Positions 38,885 to 49,102 of a stretch of 64,000 nucleotides of DNA are shown here, piece by piece (positions within the stretch are counted from its first letter, which is position 1; every line of letters starts with the position of its first letter). The notes below the pieces were generated by a model. The model did no database searches, was not told the origin of the DNA, and saw only the letters and a program-made list of their open reading frames with translations. The translations under genes and the position numbers were made by a program. Source of the stretch: Trichosphaerium sp. ATCC 40318. Its lineage: Eukaryota > Discosea > Flabellinia > Trichosidae. Location of the stretch: the NCBI GenBank assembly GCA_038496445.1, contig JALMLS010000466.1:248001-312000 (forward strand), given 5' to 3'.

Positions 38885-39576
38885 CGATAGTTGTGAATAA
38901 ATAAATTGGAGTTTTAAGTCAAGGTTTTGTGACGTAGTTATGTCGTCAACTTGTAGTTTAAAGTAATTAGCCTGTTTTAAAATACTGAAAGGAATTTTTT
39001 CATCTCGCCAATCGTTGCTGACTGCAGATGCAATTTCTTGCGATGTATTATCTACACTTACTCCGATAAGGTATTAATATATATATAGTTAAAACGGAGA
39101 CATAAACGGCTGTCACTTATTAATTACATTTTTAAATTGTTATCCAGGAATGTGGTTAAAGTCAGAAATCACATGGACAGTTACAATGACAATCAACGCT
39201 TGCGACATAGCCTGCAAAAATTGCATAGGAACCTACGTACGCTTTCTCAATTTTGTAGACACCAAGAAAATAAAGTAGCGCGACGACTGGCAAATAACGG
39301 CTATACTTTAGCGTAATTAGCCAAATGCGGAACATTTCCCTGGCTGCAAAGCAAAAAGAGTGCTTCTGACCTCAGACGCTTTTAAAGTTATGGTGAAAAG
39401 CACGTTCCCATTTTAGCGTTCCGTGAAAGATGCATACCAGCAATGCGCCTAATGAATTGGTATGACGGTACTTCTGCTACTCAGCCGACACGGAACTTCC
39501 TGACATGGAATTCGATTCTTTTTGGAATAGTACTTCGTATAGAAAAACACGCACCTAACACTCACAACAACACCTA
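38885..39576. other. Intergenic region upstream of formin and CBM-like pseudogene
   Basis: A divergent spacer of about 690 bp. I see only short open frames with no recognisable domain or splice pattern. Confidence 0.4.
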
Positions 39577-40338
39577 ATGCAAGTATCACTATTTGGTTGC
39601 ATAGCCTTAGTGTTGATTGTAGCCCCTCATGCATCAGAAGCCGCTAGAATAATGATCGACGGTGAAAACTACATCCAAGGTGAAGGCGTTCGACGGAAGT
39701 TTAAAGAAGACCGTGGTGCATCAAACAGCGGTTTTGTAGACTACGGTCGCATCCACTCTTATGCTGAATGGAACGTAAACAACCCTGCCGGTAAACGAGT
39801 CACCGCAACAATCACAGTTGTCTACTACAACGGAGACTCAGAAGGTCGCGATGTTACAGCCTCCGCAAACCTTGGCGAATACACTCACCTTTCCCTACCA
39901 CCAACAGGCGGATGGGACAGGAAGCACTAAGTCTCTTTCAAAGTTAAGCTCGAACGAGGAAATGATGTTGTTCGATTGCAAGCAAGCACACAGGCTGGAG
40001 GTCCAGATGTTGATTACTTATTGGTTAACTACAACGGTCCAAATCTTCAACCAACACGCAAACCAACACCTAAACCAACGCCTATACCAACGCCTAAAGC
40101 ATCACAACCAGCGAACACAGGTTGCAACATCTTTGAAGAACGTAACGGTGTCATTTCCATTGAAGCCGAAAACTACTTCAAAAAGTCTCGCTCCTCTACT
40201 TTCCACGTTGGAACACGTCACCCTGCTGAAGGTCTTGGCAAGTGCAGAGATGTTTCTTTCAGAAACTGGAAGCCACTCATTGGTAAAGCCCTCTTCTTTG
40301 GGCCTTTGGCGCAGGACAATGGGTTCAATACAAAGTCC

Positions 40339-40346
40339 GTTTCAAT
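40339..40346. repeat. hAT target-site duplication, left copy (GTTTCAAT)
   Basis: The 8 bp immediately left of the element's terminal repeat; identical to 41213-41220. Eight bp is the hAT-superfamily duplication length. Confidence 0.9.
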
Positions 40347-41212
40347 TAGTGGTTGTTGGTAAACGGCTTATTTAACCGGCTTAGTCATTTGGCTGTTACG
40401 AAAAAAATAAATGACTTAATTGACTTAAATCTTTTCGGCTGAACCAAGTAGCGGAACCAAAAAACGTCTACGAACAAGAACTGCTGATGTTTTTGCTTAT
40501 GGACCATGATAGACTCGCCTGATAAGGTTTCTTGTGCCTATTGTCAAGCACCATTCAGTCGCAACTCCAGCACTGATACACTTCGCAAGCATTTACAAGT
40601 TTGTAAATTGTGCTTAAACGATGGAACAAAAGCCCAGCTGAAACAACTATCGCTTACCTCAATGGGATTCAAAGCAAACCCTACGCTATTGCATGAAGAT
40701 CAAGTGCGCGGACAATTTGTTACTGAGATGGGTTCTACGAAGATCAAAACCATGGCAAGTAACATGTTGCTTCCGCTCTTGATCCTCGGATTCTTTTTTT
40801 TTTTCGAGAACTTTTATTTTCTTTTTTTCTTAGATTGCCAAAGAACTGAAGCAATACAGACGGATGCCTGCACTTGCCTTAAACCAGTGTCCATTAACAT
40901 GGTGGCGTGGCAACCGTTCTTACTTTCTCCTTTCAGCTTTGCCTAGAGTGTACTTAGGAATGCCAGCAAGTTCCGCAACAGTTGAGAGAGTATTTTCTCG
41001 TGATGACAAGCAAACGTACTAGTCTGAGTACAAAATCTCTAGAACTGCAAGTTTGTGTTGCAGTTAATGCTGAGTACTTAGACTACATAAACTACAAATA
41101 AATTTCCAAACACGTGTTTTATTGTAACAATTTGGAGCCGGTTAGCCAGTTAAATAGAGTTGTTTTTGTTTGAAAAGTCATTTAGAGCTGAGCCGTTAAC
41201 TTTCAACCACTA
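40347..41212 (+). mobile_element. 866-bp hAT-family transposon, internally deleted
   Basis: Bounded by perfect 8-bp duplications (GTTTCAAT) and by inverted termini: left TAGTGGTTGTTGGTAAACGG, right end reverse-complementing to TAGTGGTTGAAAGTTAACGG. The first nine bases match exactly and further matches resume at AACGGCT. Subterminal AACCGGCT motifs occur in both ends in opposite orientation (about 40373 and 41139). Inside is a short transposase-derived ORF. The element sits in a CBM-like gene and interrupts it. Confidence 0.9.
40506..41101 (+). pseudogene. hAT transposase remnant: BED zinc finger joined to C-terminal dimerisation region
   Basis: ATG 40506. The N-terminal BED-type finger reads CAYCQAPF...DTLRKHLQVC. 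A 79-nt intron with GC-AG ends (40755-40833, GCAAGT...TTAG) joins in frame to the hAT C-terminal region: LNQCPLTWWRGN, YLGMPASSATVERVFS. After VFS a one-base frame change is needed to continue MTSKRTSLSTKSLELQVCVA to TAA at 41099. The RNase H-like catalytic core that should lie between the two parts is absent. Non-autonomous as it stands; a DNA-binding finger fused to a dimerisation module could in principle act as a repressor, but the frameshift argues for decay. Confidence 0.8.
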
Positions 41213-41220
41213 GTTTCAAT
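41213..41220. repeat. hAT target-site duplication, right copy (GTTTCAAT)
   Basis: Identical to 40339-40346, directly after the right terminal repeat ending CAACCACTA. Confidence 0.9.
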
Positions 41221-41948
41221 AGCCCTGGAAAGTACTATTTTACTCAACTTGGTCACTCGCCAGGTTACAATGCAGACAATCTGCTTGTCTTCTTTGGACG
41301 CGATGCTGGAAGGACTGTACAGAACGTAACGGGTGCAAAACGCCTACGGACGACAACATCAACAAGGGAAAACTCAGAGATTACGAGATGATGGTACCAC
41401 ACAACAGAAGCGGTCAAGATCTCAGGTGGCGTTCTCAAGTCCAAGATTACTCAAACTCTGGTCACGACAGAATACCAAATGACTGTGAGTGGTATGGTGG
41501 TACTACTTCCATTATGGCTCGACCAACGTGGACAATCACTAGACCAGGAGAGTATATTTTTACACTCTTGAAAGCCGAAGACCCACAAAACAGAACACGA
41601 CGGATGTCAAATGACCCTTGATAAAATGGTATTTTCAAAGAATCCTGCCTACCCACAGCAGGAGGATTTAGCGTAGCATAAAAGTTACAGCCAGCATCGC
41701 AACACATTTGGAGTGCTTGGTTAGCTGTTGAAGTGCTAAAAATACGATAGACAATCACGTGGATGTGTATTAACCAAAAGCAAATATTTATCTAAGGATG
41801 CTTTTTTGCATGATTAGATCAACACATGCCTTGTTACATTCTTCTACAATTGGCAATTACGCCATGAACGTACGAATGTGTTCGACAAAAATGGTATGCA
41901 CAGTCACCTCTTTTCTCTGAAATCAGTTGAACGGGTGCCTTTTCAGCA

Positions 41949-43890
41949 ATGTATGGTAAACAGCCAGAAGGCTTAAAAAGTACAAATTATACATTATACA
42001 AGCGTAGATGGTACATATTACTCGTATTTTCCCTACTAGCGTACTCTCAAGGCTTAATATGGTTGACGTTCTCTCCTATAGCGGTACGTAACAAGAACAT
42101 ACTAACACAGGCGTCTTATAAGTCGTAGGTATCAGCGCAATCATTTTTTGACACTGACGCTAGCGTTATTAATCTTTGGCTCTCTTGGGGTTGTATTGCG
42201 TATATACCAAGTTTGTTTGTATTTTTTAGAGCCATAAAGACAGAGGTAATCTTGTGTGATTTTTAATGAGTTTTCTGGTTGACAACTCAAATTCTGATCA
42301 AAAAAAATTACATTGAAACGTCTTTGCTGACGATTGTAGAATGGACTTAGTAATGTCACACTTGCTGGAGCTTTCCTATGTTTTGTAGGTAATATAATAC
42401 AACGCACTTACCGTTAAAACTAATACAACACAGCTGCAGCACTTCGATGCTTTACAATAAACAGCCCGAAAGTAAGTGATATTAATATTTCTTATCAATT
42501 GTCAGTTCTTGTTTAGAACCCATGGAGTTTATCAATTATTCATATGGCACAATTCATAAATGCCGTTGTTGGACCTATAGTCATGGCGTCACCTTCATAC
42601 TTGTCAGGTACTTTCGATTCCATTGTTTTGTTCTAACTTGGTTTTAGTCACGTGGTTCCCAGAAAACGAAAGAGCAACAGCTACTGCGATAGCATCTACT
42701 AGTGGTATTTTAGGGTCTTCTGCTGGTAAGTACTTTAATAGTTTTTATTACTACCAATCACCCCTTTGTAGCGTTTTTAGGTGGACCTCTAATTGTAGAA
42801 CAATTTGGAGTAGCTTCGTATATCAAAATACAGGCTATTCAATCAGCACTAATCTTGATTCCTGTTCTACTTTACTTCCCACAAAGTCCTCCATCGCCTC
42901 CTTCGGCTTCTGGAGCTTTTGAGAGTTCATTAAAAGAAGAAAAACACTCAGGAGGTAAGGTTGCTAATAATACAAAGTACGTTAAGTCTATGTAAGGTAC
43001 AGCGCCTTCGTACTACTGGGTGGAACTAAAAAACATATTCAAAGATGTCAACTTTATGGTGTTTGCTTGTGCTACTGGATGCCAGTTAGGAATATTTCAG
43101 GCATGGTCTGGTATGTAGTTAAATTTAGGCAAAATACAAGCGTGTTAACAGACCATCAGGTATGTTCGCTATCATCATTTCTGGACCACAATACACAGAA
43201 ACATTTGTTGGTCTTCTCGGTTTTGGAGCATCAACTTCAGGCATTGTATACTTGCTGAGATAACACTGTTAACGCTCAATATAGGTATTGTATCTGGTAT
43301 TCTTCTTGCGTATCTGGCAGATCACTACTTTCAAAGAAAGTTCAAGGTTGTTACATTAACTCTTTTGTTTGTAAGCTGTGCCATTCTTGGTGTTTTTTCA
43401 TTGTGTTTTCCTACTCCATTGTCTTCTGAACCTTATTTCATCGTGAGCAAGTGGTTTCTAGTGGTTATAGTACGTATACAGCATAATTTATACTCTAACA
43501 TTACCCAAGGTAACTGCTGGAGGCGCTTTGATTGGAGCTGTAAACCCTCTTTTCTATGAGCTAGCAATTGAAATAACCTTTCCAGTGGTATGTTTTTGTT
43601 TCCGTGTTTTTGAGTAAATCTCTGACCCTGAGCAGAACGGAGGAATGGTTGTTGGTATAATAACTGCATGGACAAACATATCTTGTTTGATTGTACTCAT
43701 AGCTGGGTCATACATACCCACGCAATGGTTAAACAGTAAGAGAAATCAATGTAATTATTACATTAACTGGTTTTTTTTTCTAGTTGGATCAACTGCCTTG
43801 ATTGCTCTGTGTGCTATTGCTCTTATTTTCGTAAAAGATTCTTACAAGAGATCTGATTTTGAGCATAAGGAATCCCAACATTTGCAATAA
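41949..43890 (+). CDS. SLC49/FLVCR-like major facilitator transporter
   Basis: Start MYGKQPEGLKSTNYTLYKRR, followed by about 12 TM segments spread over ten exons. Diagnostic parts: RWYILLVFSLLAYSQGLIW (TM1), INLWLSWGCIAYIPSLFVF (TM2), NPWSLSIIHMAQFINAVVGP with IVMASPSYLS then WFPENERATATAIAST (the WFP.xERATAT signature of SLC49), and GMFAIIISGPQYTETFVGLLGF. One easily missed intron (from about 42390, GTAATATAATAC...ACACAG, 47 nt) gives AFLCFVAAALRCF, restoring TM3. The charged tail ends HKESQHLQ-TAA. SLC49 members move haem, choline or other small molecules; the substrate here cannot be told. An extra 5' non-coding exon is possible because TTTCAG precedes the ATG. Confidence 0.8.
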
Positions 43891-44195
43891 ATATTATTTC
43901 AAGCAATGGGAGCACTGTTTATTTTCGCATCTACAACAATGTACAGGCAAGTGAGTACAGCGAAGTTTTTGCGTTTGATTCCAGTTGCTGCCTTTCATGC
44001 TAGCCTACAAAACAGTAATACCGTTGGACTGCCGTTTCACTTAGCTGAAATACACGTGGCTTAGAATGTACTTATTTTATTTTGTTTCATAACAGATGAA
44101 GGTATCAACGCTTGCAGTACATACATTTGAGTTAGAACGAAAGCTAGCAGTCGTAATAACTAATCAACGTCCAGTTTTTACCCACATGTGGTAAA
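43891..44195. other. Intergenic region
   Basis: Three-prime flank of the transporter; CACGTG at about 44053. No coding sequence supported. Confidence 0.4.
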
Positions 44196-44480
44196 ATGGA
44201 TCGCCAAATACACGAAGAAGAAGGTGGAAAGCGTTACGCCCAAACTATCACAGCTATCCTTTTCACACGGCTGAGTTTAATAAAGATAACTCGTCACTTG
44301 AAAGAGGTTCGAAGAAGTGGTTCTTAATCTAACGGAAATCTTTCGGACCTACGAGAAATGCAGGGCAAAGCTTTCGCGATATCCTTATCACGTTTATCCT
44401 CGAGAGCTGAACCCAGATTTCTTAACCACTTAGTTTTAGTCTTGAGGCAACGCCTAAACATTTACGAGGTAAGAAGACAT
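44196..44480 (+). other. Possible small gene or gene fragment, unrecognised
   Basis: ATG at 44196 opens MDRQIHEEEGGKRYAQTITA...HLKE, then the frame closes. A second frame reads EEVVLNLTEIFRTYEKC..YPYHVYPRELNPDF to a stop, and the first frame resumes as LSSRAEPRFLNHLVLVLRQR before GTAAGA. A frameshifted fragment or an unresolved intron would explain this. No family recognised. Confidence 0.25.
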
Positions 44481-44912
44481 GACGATCGTTGTAAGAAAAA
44501 TCGCGCGGTCATTCTAAACTAAGAAAAACTTACCTACTATTTATTCGGGATACGCTGTGATAAATACAGATAATGATTAATTTAAATGGTTTGTGGATTG
44601 TTGTTGACCCCGTTCTTATTGTTCTCAACCAGGTATTTTGTAAGGTTTCGCATTTCACCCCACGTGTAGACCGCGTGATTCATAAGAACTAACAATACGT
44701 TTAAGTGAGCTTTTACCATCTAAAGCTTATTCGAATGCACTTTTCTCTAGATTTCTTCGCACTTGCTTGCGACGCACAAAACACCGCCAAGTTCAACAAC
44801 AGACATCTCATCCATTGCACCCGTTTTGTCTTATCGATTTCACTCATCACAACAAAATTGTTTTATTTTCGTAACAGTGTACAACCTTTTGCTCTAAAAG
44901 CACAAGAAATAT
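44481..44912. other. Intergenic region
   Basis: AT-rich with one CACGTG (about 44661). No coding evidence. Confidence 0.35.
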
Positions 44913-46245
44913 TTACTTTTTGCTCTCATGAGTCCTTGGCTTCTTTACAGGATGATCTGGTGCTAAACAGGAAGTTGCTTTCCTCTTGTTCCCGTCTTCG
45001 ACAACTGTATGTTCGGTTGATTTTTCTAATTCCGTTTTCAACAAACGAATTTCAGCTTTTAGGCGCTGATTCTCCGCTTTATATTGTTGAAGCGAACTTT
45101 CTGCTCTCTCAGCTTTAATTTTTGTGGTGTTGTACTTTGCGTCGAATTCTAGACGTTTCATTTTTTGCGCAGAAGCCAGCTTGAGTTGGACAGGTGCCTT
45201 TTCGTTGTACTCGTCAACGCACGAGTTTAAGATTCCTAAAATAGAAAGTAAGCACGTGTTTCAAAACGTCTACGAAAAAAAGTTTGCGTACCGTCGGTGC
45301 CCCGCCTTAATTTGTAACTAGGTTGGAACTTTAGAAGTTCCAGGACGCGTAGAACATTTGCTACTCCTTCCTCAAGGTAAGTTGAGTATCTGAAAGTATA
45401 GGATATTTTTCTTGACGGTCTGGAGAAGTTCTTAGATAGCACTTCCCATGAATCATTGATTCTTCGAATCAAGCTTAGTAATGGCTCGCTCTGGCCAGAG
45501 GTAAGGCTGGATACATAGCGAAAGGATACAATATTACTGTGGAGGAACTCACACCAGTACTTGATCAACGCCGGATAATTAACGTCGCCCTTCCAGGCAA
45601 CGTTTCCTAGCCCGCGCAACTTCACTTCCCCTAACCTCTCGCATAGCTCATCTACAGCACAACGAAAGTGGGCCCTCTTTAAAACATCACCATTGCGTGG
45701 GCTAGTGAAGGTAGTCAGTATTTACATTTTGTAGGAAGAGTAATCAATCAAAGAAAAAAAAACGTACATCAAGGGTTTCGCTGTGCATGCGTTTTTTTCT
45801 ACGCAAAGTTCGTTAATACAATGTGGATAATACGAAGGGTAGGACGAATGAACGTACTTCGCAGAGCATTTTGCCTTTGTATGGCTTGTATTTGCCGCCT
45901 CCCTTCGCCAGTATGTATTGGGTTGAGGCCACTAGCACCTCTAAATCGAAATTAGTCTGCAACACGTTTGATGTTTTAAAACAGTTTTTCGTCTAACGTA
46001 CCTTGAGTAATAGGGTCTCCTAGCCCGTTCGTCTGGGGTGTTTGCATCCACTAGGATTTGTGGAGTGGGTGTTTCGGTAACTAAAAAGCTGTTAGCGAGT
46101 TATCACTGAGCTATCAATAGCCGTACACGAGCCACCGGTAGCACTTGGTTTAGCTAGGGATAAATGTTAGGTAGGCTTTATACACGTGTGTATACGTACT
46201 GGTTGAATTATGACTATCATTTTGTTGAGCTGGTTTCTTCTCCAT
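44913..46245 (-). CDS. Unrecognised protein with C-terminal coiled coil and basic nuclear-type tail
   Basis: Likely start MEKKPAQQNDSHNSTS (46245), although the frame is open upstream (KSKLRKKHNR). Exons contain TPTPQILVDANTPDERARRP, LEVLVASTQYILAKGGGKYK and RNGDVLKRAHFRCAVDELCE, then GDVNYPALIKYWCEFLHSN and EPLLSLIRRINDSWEVL. The last exon is a heptad-rich coiled coil (KIKAERAESSLQQYKAENQR, LKAEIRLLKTELEK) ending in a basic cluster (NKRKAT...HPVKKPRTHESKK). The tail resembles a nuclear localisation signal. No domain family recognised. TAA at 44913. Confidence 0.55.
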
Positions 46246-46499
46246 TCTATTGTGCTTTTTACGTAGTTTGGATTTCGTTTTGTGATTTTTAGAAGTTGAC
46301 GAGGGTTGACAGTTTATACACTTCGAAAATTTACAAGTTCGAGTTATACATGAAGTCAACAACAGTCTCATTACAGGCATTATAGAGAATAAACAGTAGT
46401 CCTTTGTATATGCATCCCTACGCATTAATTTGATGTAACAATTGGCTTTCGCGCCTTTATATTCTTTTTTATGTACTTCCTGCAAATTGCAAGCCAAGT

Positions 46500-47015
46500 A
46501 GGGCTTTGAGTATTTTTGGACCGCCTTTACGCTCTATAGTGAATATCAGTGATATTATAGAATGTATGGACCACAGCGGCGTCTGTTTTCACGAACTGAG
46601 AATTTTGTTTTTCAATCACTTTTCTCTTGATTGAAGATTTAGCTTCAATCTGGTACTTGTCAGTTTAAGACCGTACAACTAAGTGGTTTTATCAACTCAT
46701 TTCTTCATTAGGATCACAATACTGTTAAAAACATGGAGGATCCCATTGCCAAAAAAAAAATAATCACGTGGTAGTGTAAAATTCAGTAAATCTCAGTTTT
46801 TTCGCAGTTGCTTGTTACAAACCAGTCTCGTAGTACATAAAGCGTGATTGGATACCTGGCCAATTGGTATTGAAATAATGGTGACACAGGATAAGGGAAG
46901 ATATAGGCAATGTACGAAAGTCTAGGTTCAGGTATTTCTGAACATGAAATGATTTCTTTTAGAGGATATACATTAAACCAAAAGCTGATATACAGAAAAA
47001 TTCGACAATAGATAA
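46500..47015. other. Intergenic region
   Basis: About 500 bp, AT-rich, with CACGTG near 46766. No supported gene. Confidence 0.4.
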
Positions 47016-48747
47016 CTATGTCATATATTTCTTACGCCATACAGGGTCTACACTTTTACCCTTGCGCTCAGCTTGTTTTTCCTTTGGTACATTTTCCCAC
47101 ATCTCAGGATAGACATTATCCATAAACCACTCGAAAGACTTACATTCTAAGTCTTCTCTAAGCTGTTTTCTTTCCGAAAGATCTCCCATATCAATACCTT
47201 TCGCGTATGGATGAAGCTTGTAAAAGTATTCTTTGTACTCATCCAACCAAACCTCAGCTAAACGACCCTTGTTTCTTAAAACAGTTGTACTGTGCCCGAG
47301 TTTTCCCCAAGTGTAAGGGAACCAACCTAATAACAACATGAGAGGAAAATATGGGAAAATAGAAATATAAGAAAAAAGTTTTGGTGCGGACCTGTACGGA
47401 ACACATGTCCAACATGAGAACAAGGTACAATCTTCATGGATCCTAAATAAATACTGTTACATACTACATATCGAAAATATTGAACGATACCTCCACATGC
47501 CCAAGCACGAATAGATACTTCAACATTTTCACCACCCCAAATTAACCTTTTGTTGACAGTTAATTTAAACAGTTTCTCAAAAGTAAGAGGTACGTACATT
47601 CCCGGATCATATTGACCTAGAACTTTCCACCATTTAGCCTGAACAGCAAAGAGTCCACCAGACATGCAAGGTAAGTTGATATGAGAATTTTTTGGCTTTG
47701 CTTTATCTTAAAACAAACAAGTTAGCTACCACTCCAGTAAAAGTCGACTTTAAGCGTACCAGAAGCTGTGTATCCAATCCATTTGAAGTTGAGATTAAAA
47801 TTGAAACCTCCACGAGCTTCAGCAGAACGTTTATAAACATAATCGTTGTCCATAATAACATCAACAACAGGTACAGCAATAAGTCGGGGTTCATCTTTCA
47901 CAGCCTGTTTTAAAAACAATTAACAAACGTAATCTACGTTATACGTACTTGTAAAAGAGGTTCGAGCCATCCATCGTTGGCCTCGCAGTGAGACTCTAAA
48001 AATACAAGAACAGAACCACGTGCAGCTTCGGCTCCTATTAAGCACTATTAATACATCATAACGCTTGCACCGCACGTACCTGTGATTTTTGAGCGAATAA
48101 GACCTTCACGCTTTGCATTATGCACAACACGCACTTTAGGATGAATCTATACAGCATTTAATCGAATATCAAAAGCAGGAAAAATTTTCTTCAAAAAAAA
48201 ATAAAGAACAAAAAAAATTTCAGTCTCAATAAATGTGCTCTGAGTACCTTCACGAGCGTGTCAAGATTCTGAGGATCGAGGTCATCAACTACAATGATCT
48301 CTTCAAGCAAGTGATCAGGTGTACGGTACAATAGAGACTTGATAGTGCGAACCTATACAGCAGTTAGTTTCACGTATATTCTTTTTGTAACAAGGCTAGC
48401 GTACAATTATCGTTTTTGATTCGTTGTGGAACGGAATGATTATTGACGCTCTAGGGAGCGTGTCATCATAAACTATAGGCTTACATAATCCCGGTCTCGT
48501 GTCAGGTACATCTACATGTTATAAATACGTGTTTTCTAACGCCTGCGAACCTCTAACTTTGAATTTGTTGTGATTATTAAACGCTGCGGTATCTACAACA
48601 AGCGTATTTCCTACATAGTACGTGAGATTACACCAATAAAACGCGTGTACCCCCATCAGAAGTATGTTTGGCGAGGTTGTCAACTTGGCGTTGTAAAGAA
48701 GCAATTACAGAGTGTGAGTAGTTTAGTATTAAAAATATCGCCACCAT
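47016..48747 (-). CDS. GALNT: Polypeptide N-acetylgalactosaminyltransferase, GT27, without lectin domain
   Basis: ATG 48747 opens a type II signal anchor ([19 protein letters not shown]) and short stem. Removing a 39-nt intron (GTTCGCAGG...ATGTAG) avoids an apparent in-frame TAA and yields [12 protein letters not shown], the conserved start of the catalytic domain. It continues [40 protein letters not shown] (the DxH metal motif), [12 protein letters not shown] and [17 protein letters not shown] (Gal/GalNAc-T motif), then CSHVGHVFR. It ends after ~100 more residues ([14 protein letters not shown]) without the usual ricin-type lectin repeat. The DxH motif reads ESH, not DSH. The family starts mucin-type O-glycosylation in the Golgi. 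Confidence 0.85.
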
Positions 48748-49102
48748 TTGAACTGTTTGACATTGTTAAACGTGTTCAAAATAAAAACCACGTTGATAGT
48801 ACCTAACACCAAAACATACAACTTATTATTGCATATCAACGCCATTGTGCGGCTTTGTGGTTGCCTACCAACAATTATTACATTTATTGTTATTATTCAT
48901 TATGTACTTCTTCATGATGCCTCTATAGATGCACCAGTGGTAGCTATTGATTCTAGACTGCTTCTAATGAGATCGTGTAACAAAAACGGGCTTATCTATG
49001 CGACTTTCTAGCGGAAAAGACCGTAGCAGACTACCTCCGCGTTGTTCAATTGCTTACTACTTACTGCTAGTAGTACCTTGCATATCAGTCTTATCTTAGC
49101 AC
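48748..49102. promoter_or_regulatory. Divergent intergenic/promoter region
   Basis: The 355-bp spacer between the divergently transcribed GalNAc-transferase and the Zn-motif/coiled-coil gene, presumably holding both promoters. No specific element recognised. Confidence 0.4.

Larger units (their letters stand above)
39577..41621 (+). pseudogene. Secreted CBM6-like protein gene, broken by stop, frameshifts and a hAT insertion
   Basis: ATG 39577 gives a signal peptide (MQVSLFGCIALVLIVAPHAS, cut before ARIMIDGENY). Two or three carbohydrate-binding-module-like (CBM6) units follow (RIMIDGENYIQGEGV...VDYLLVNYNGP; IEAENYFKK...WVQYKVRFNSPGKYYF; TWTITRPGEYIFTLLKAEDP), separated by a PTPKPTPIPTPK-type linker (40056-40110). 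Damage: in-frame TAA at 39928-39930; a frame change near 40283-40315 (a one-base loss, or a 31-nt intron GTAAAG...CAG); an 866-bp transposon after codon AAT (40346); another frame change near 41340. Removing the element and one target copy rejoins the reading frame. Unlike its neighbours it has no ordinary introns in ~760 bp and is visibly GC-richer with more C-ending codons, pointing to horizontal acquisition (inference). Confidence 0.7.

Noticed and set aside
41462-41758. Minus-strand ORF with a Cys-rich stretch (QALQMCCDAGCNFYATLN)
   Set aside because: Partly antisense to the CBM-like pseudogene, with no start, splice pattern or family match; noted only as a weak possibility.
42405-42425. 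A 21-nt ultra-short intron (GTTAAA...ACACAG) in the transporter gene
   Set aside because: A 47-nt intron starting at the GTAATATAATAC donor keeps the frame and gives a better TM3 (AFLCFVAAALRCF), so no ultra-short intron is needed.
48520-48560. In-frame TAA near the start of the GalNAc-transferase, suggesting a pseudogene or altered genetic code
   Set aside because: A 39-nt GT-AG intron (GTTCGCAGG...ATGTAG) removes it and joins KVR to [10 protein letters not shown] in frame.
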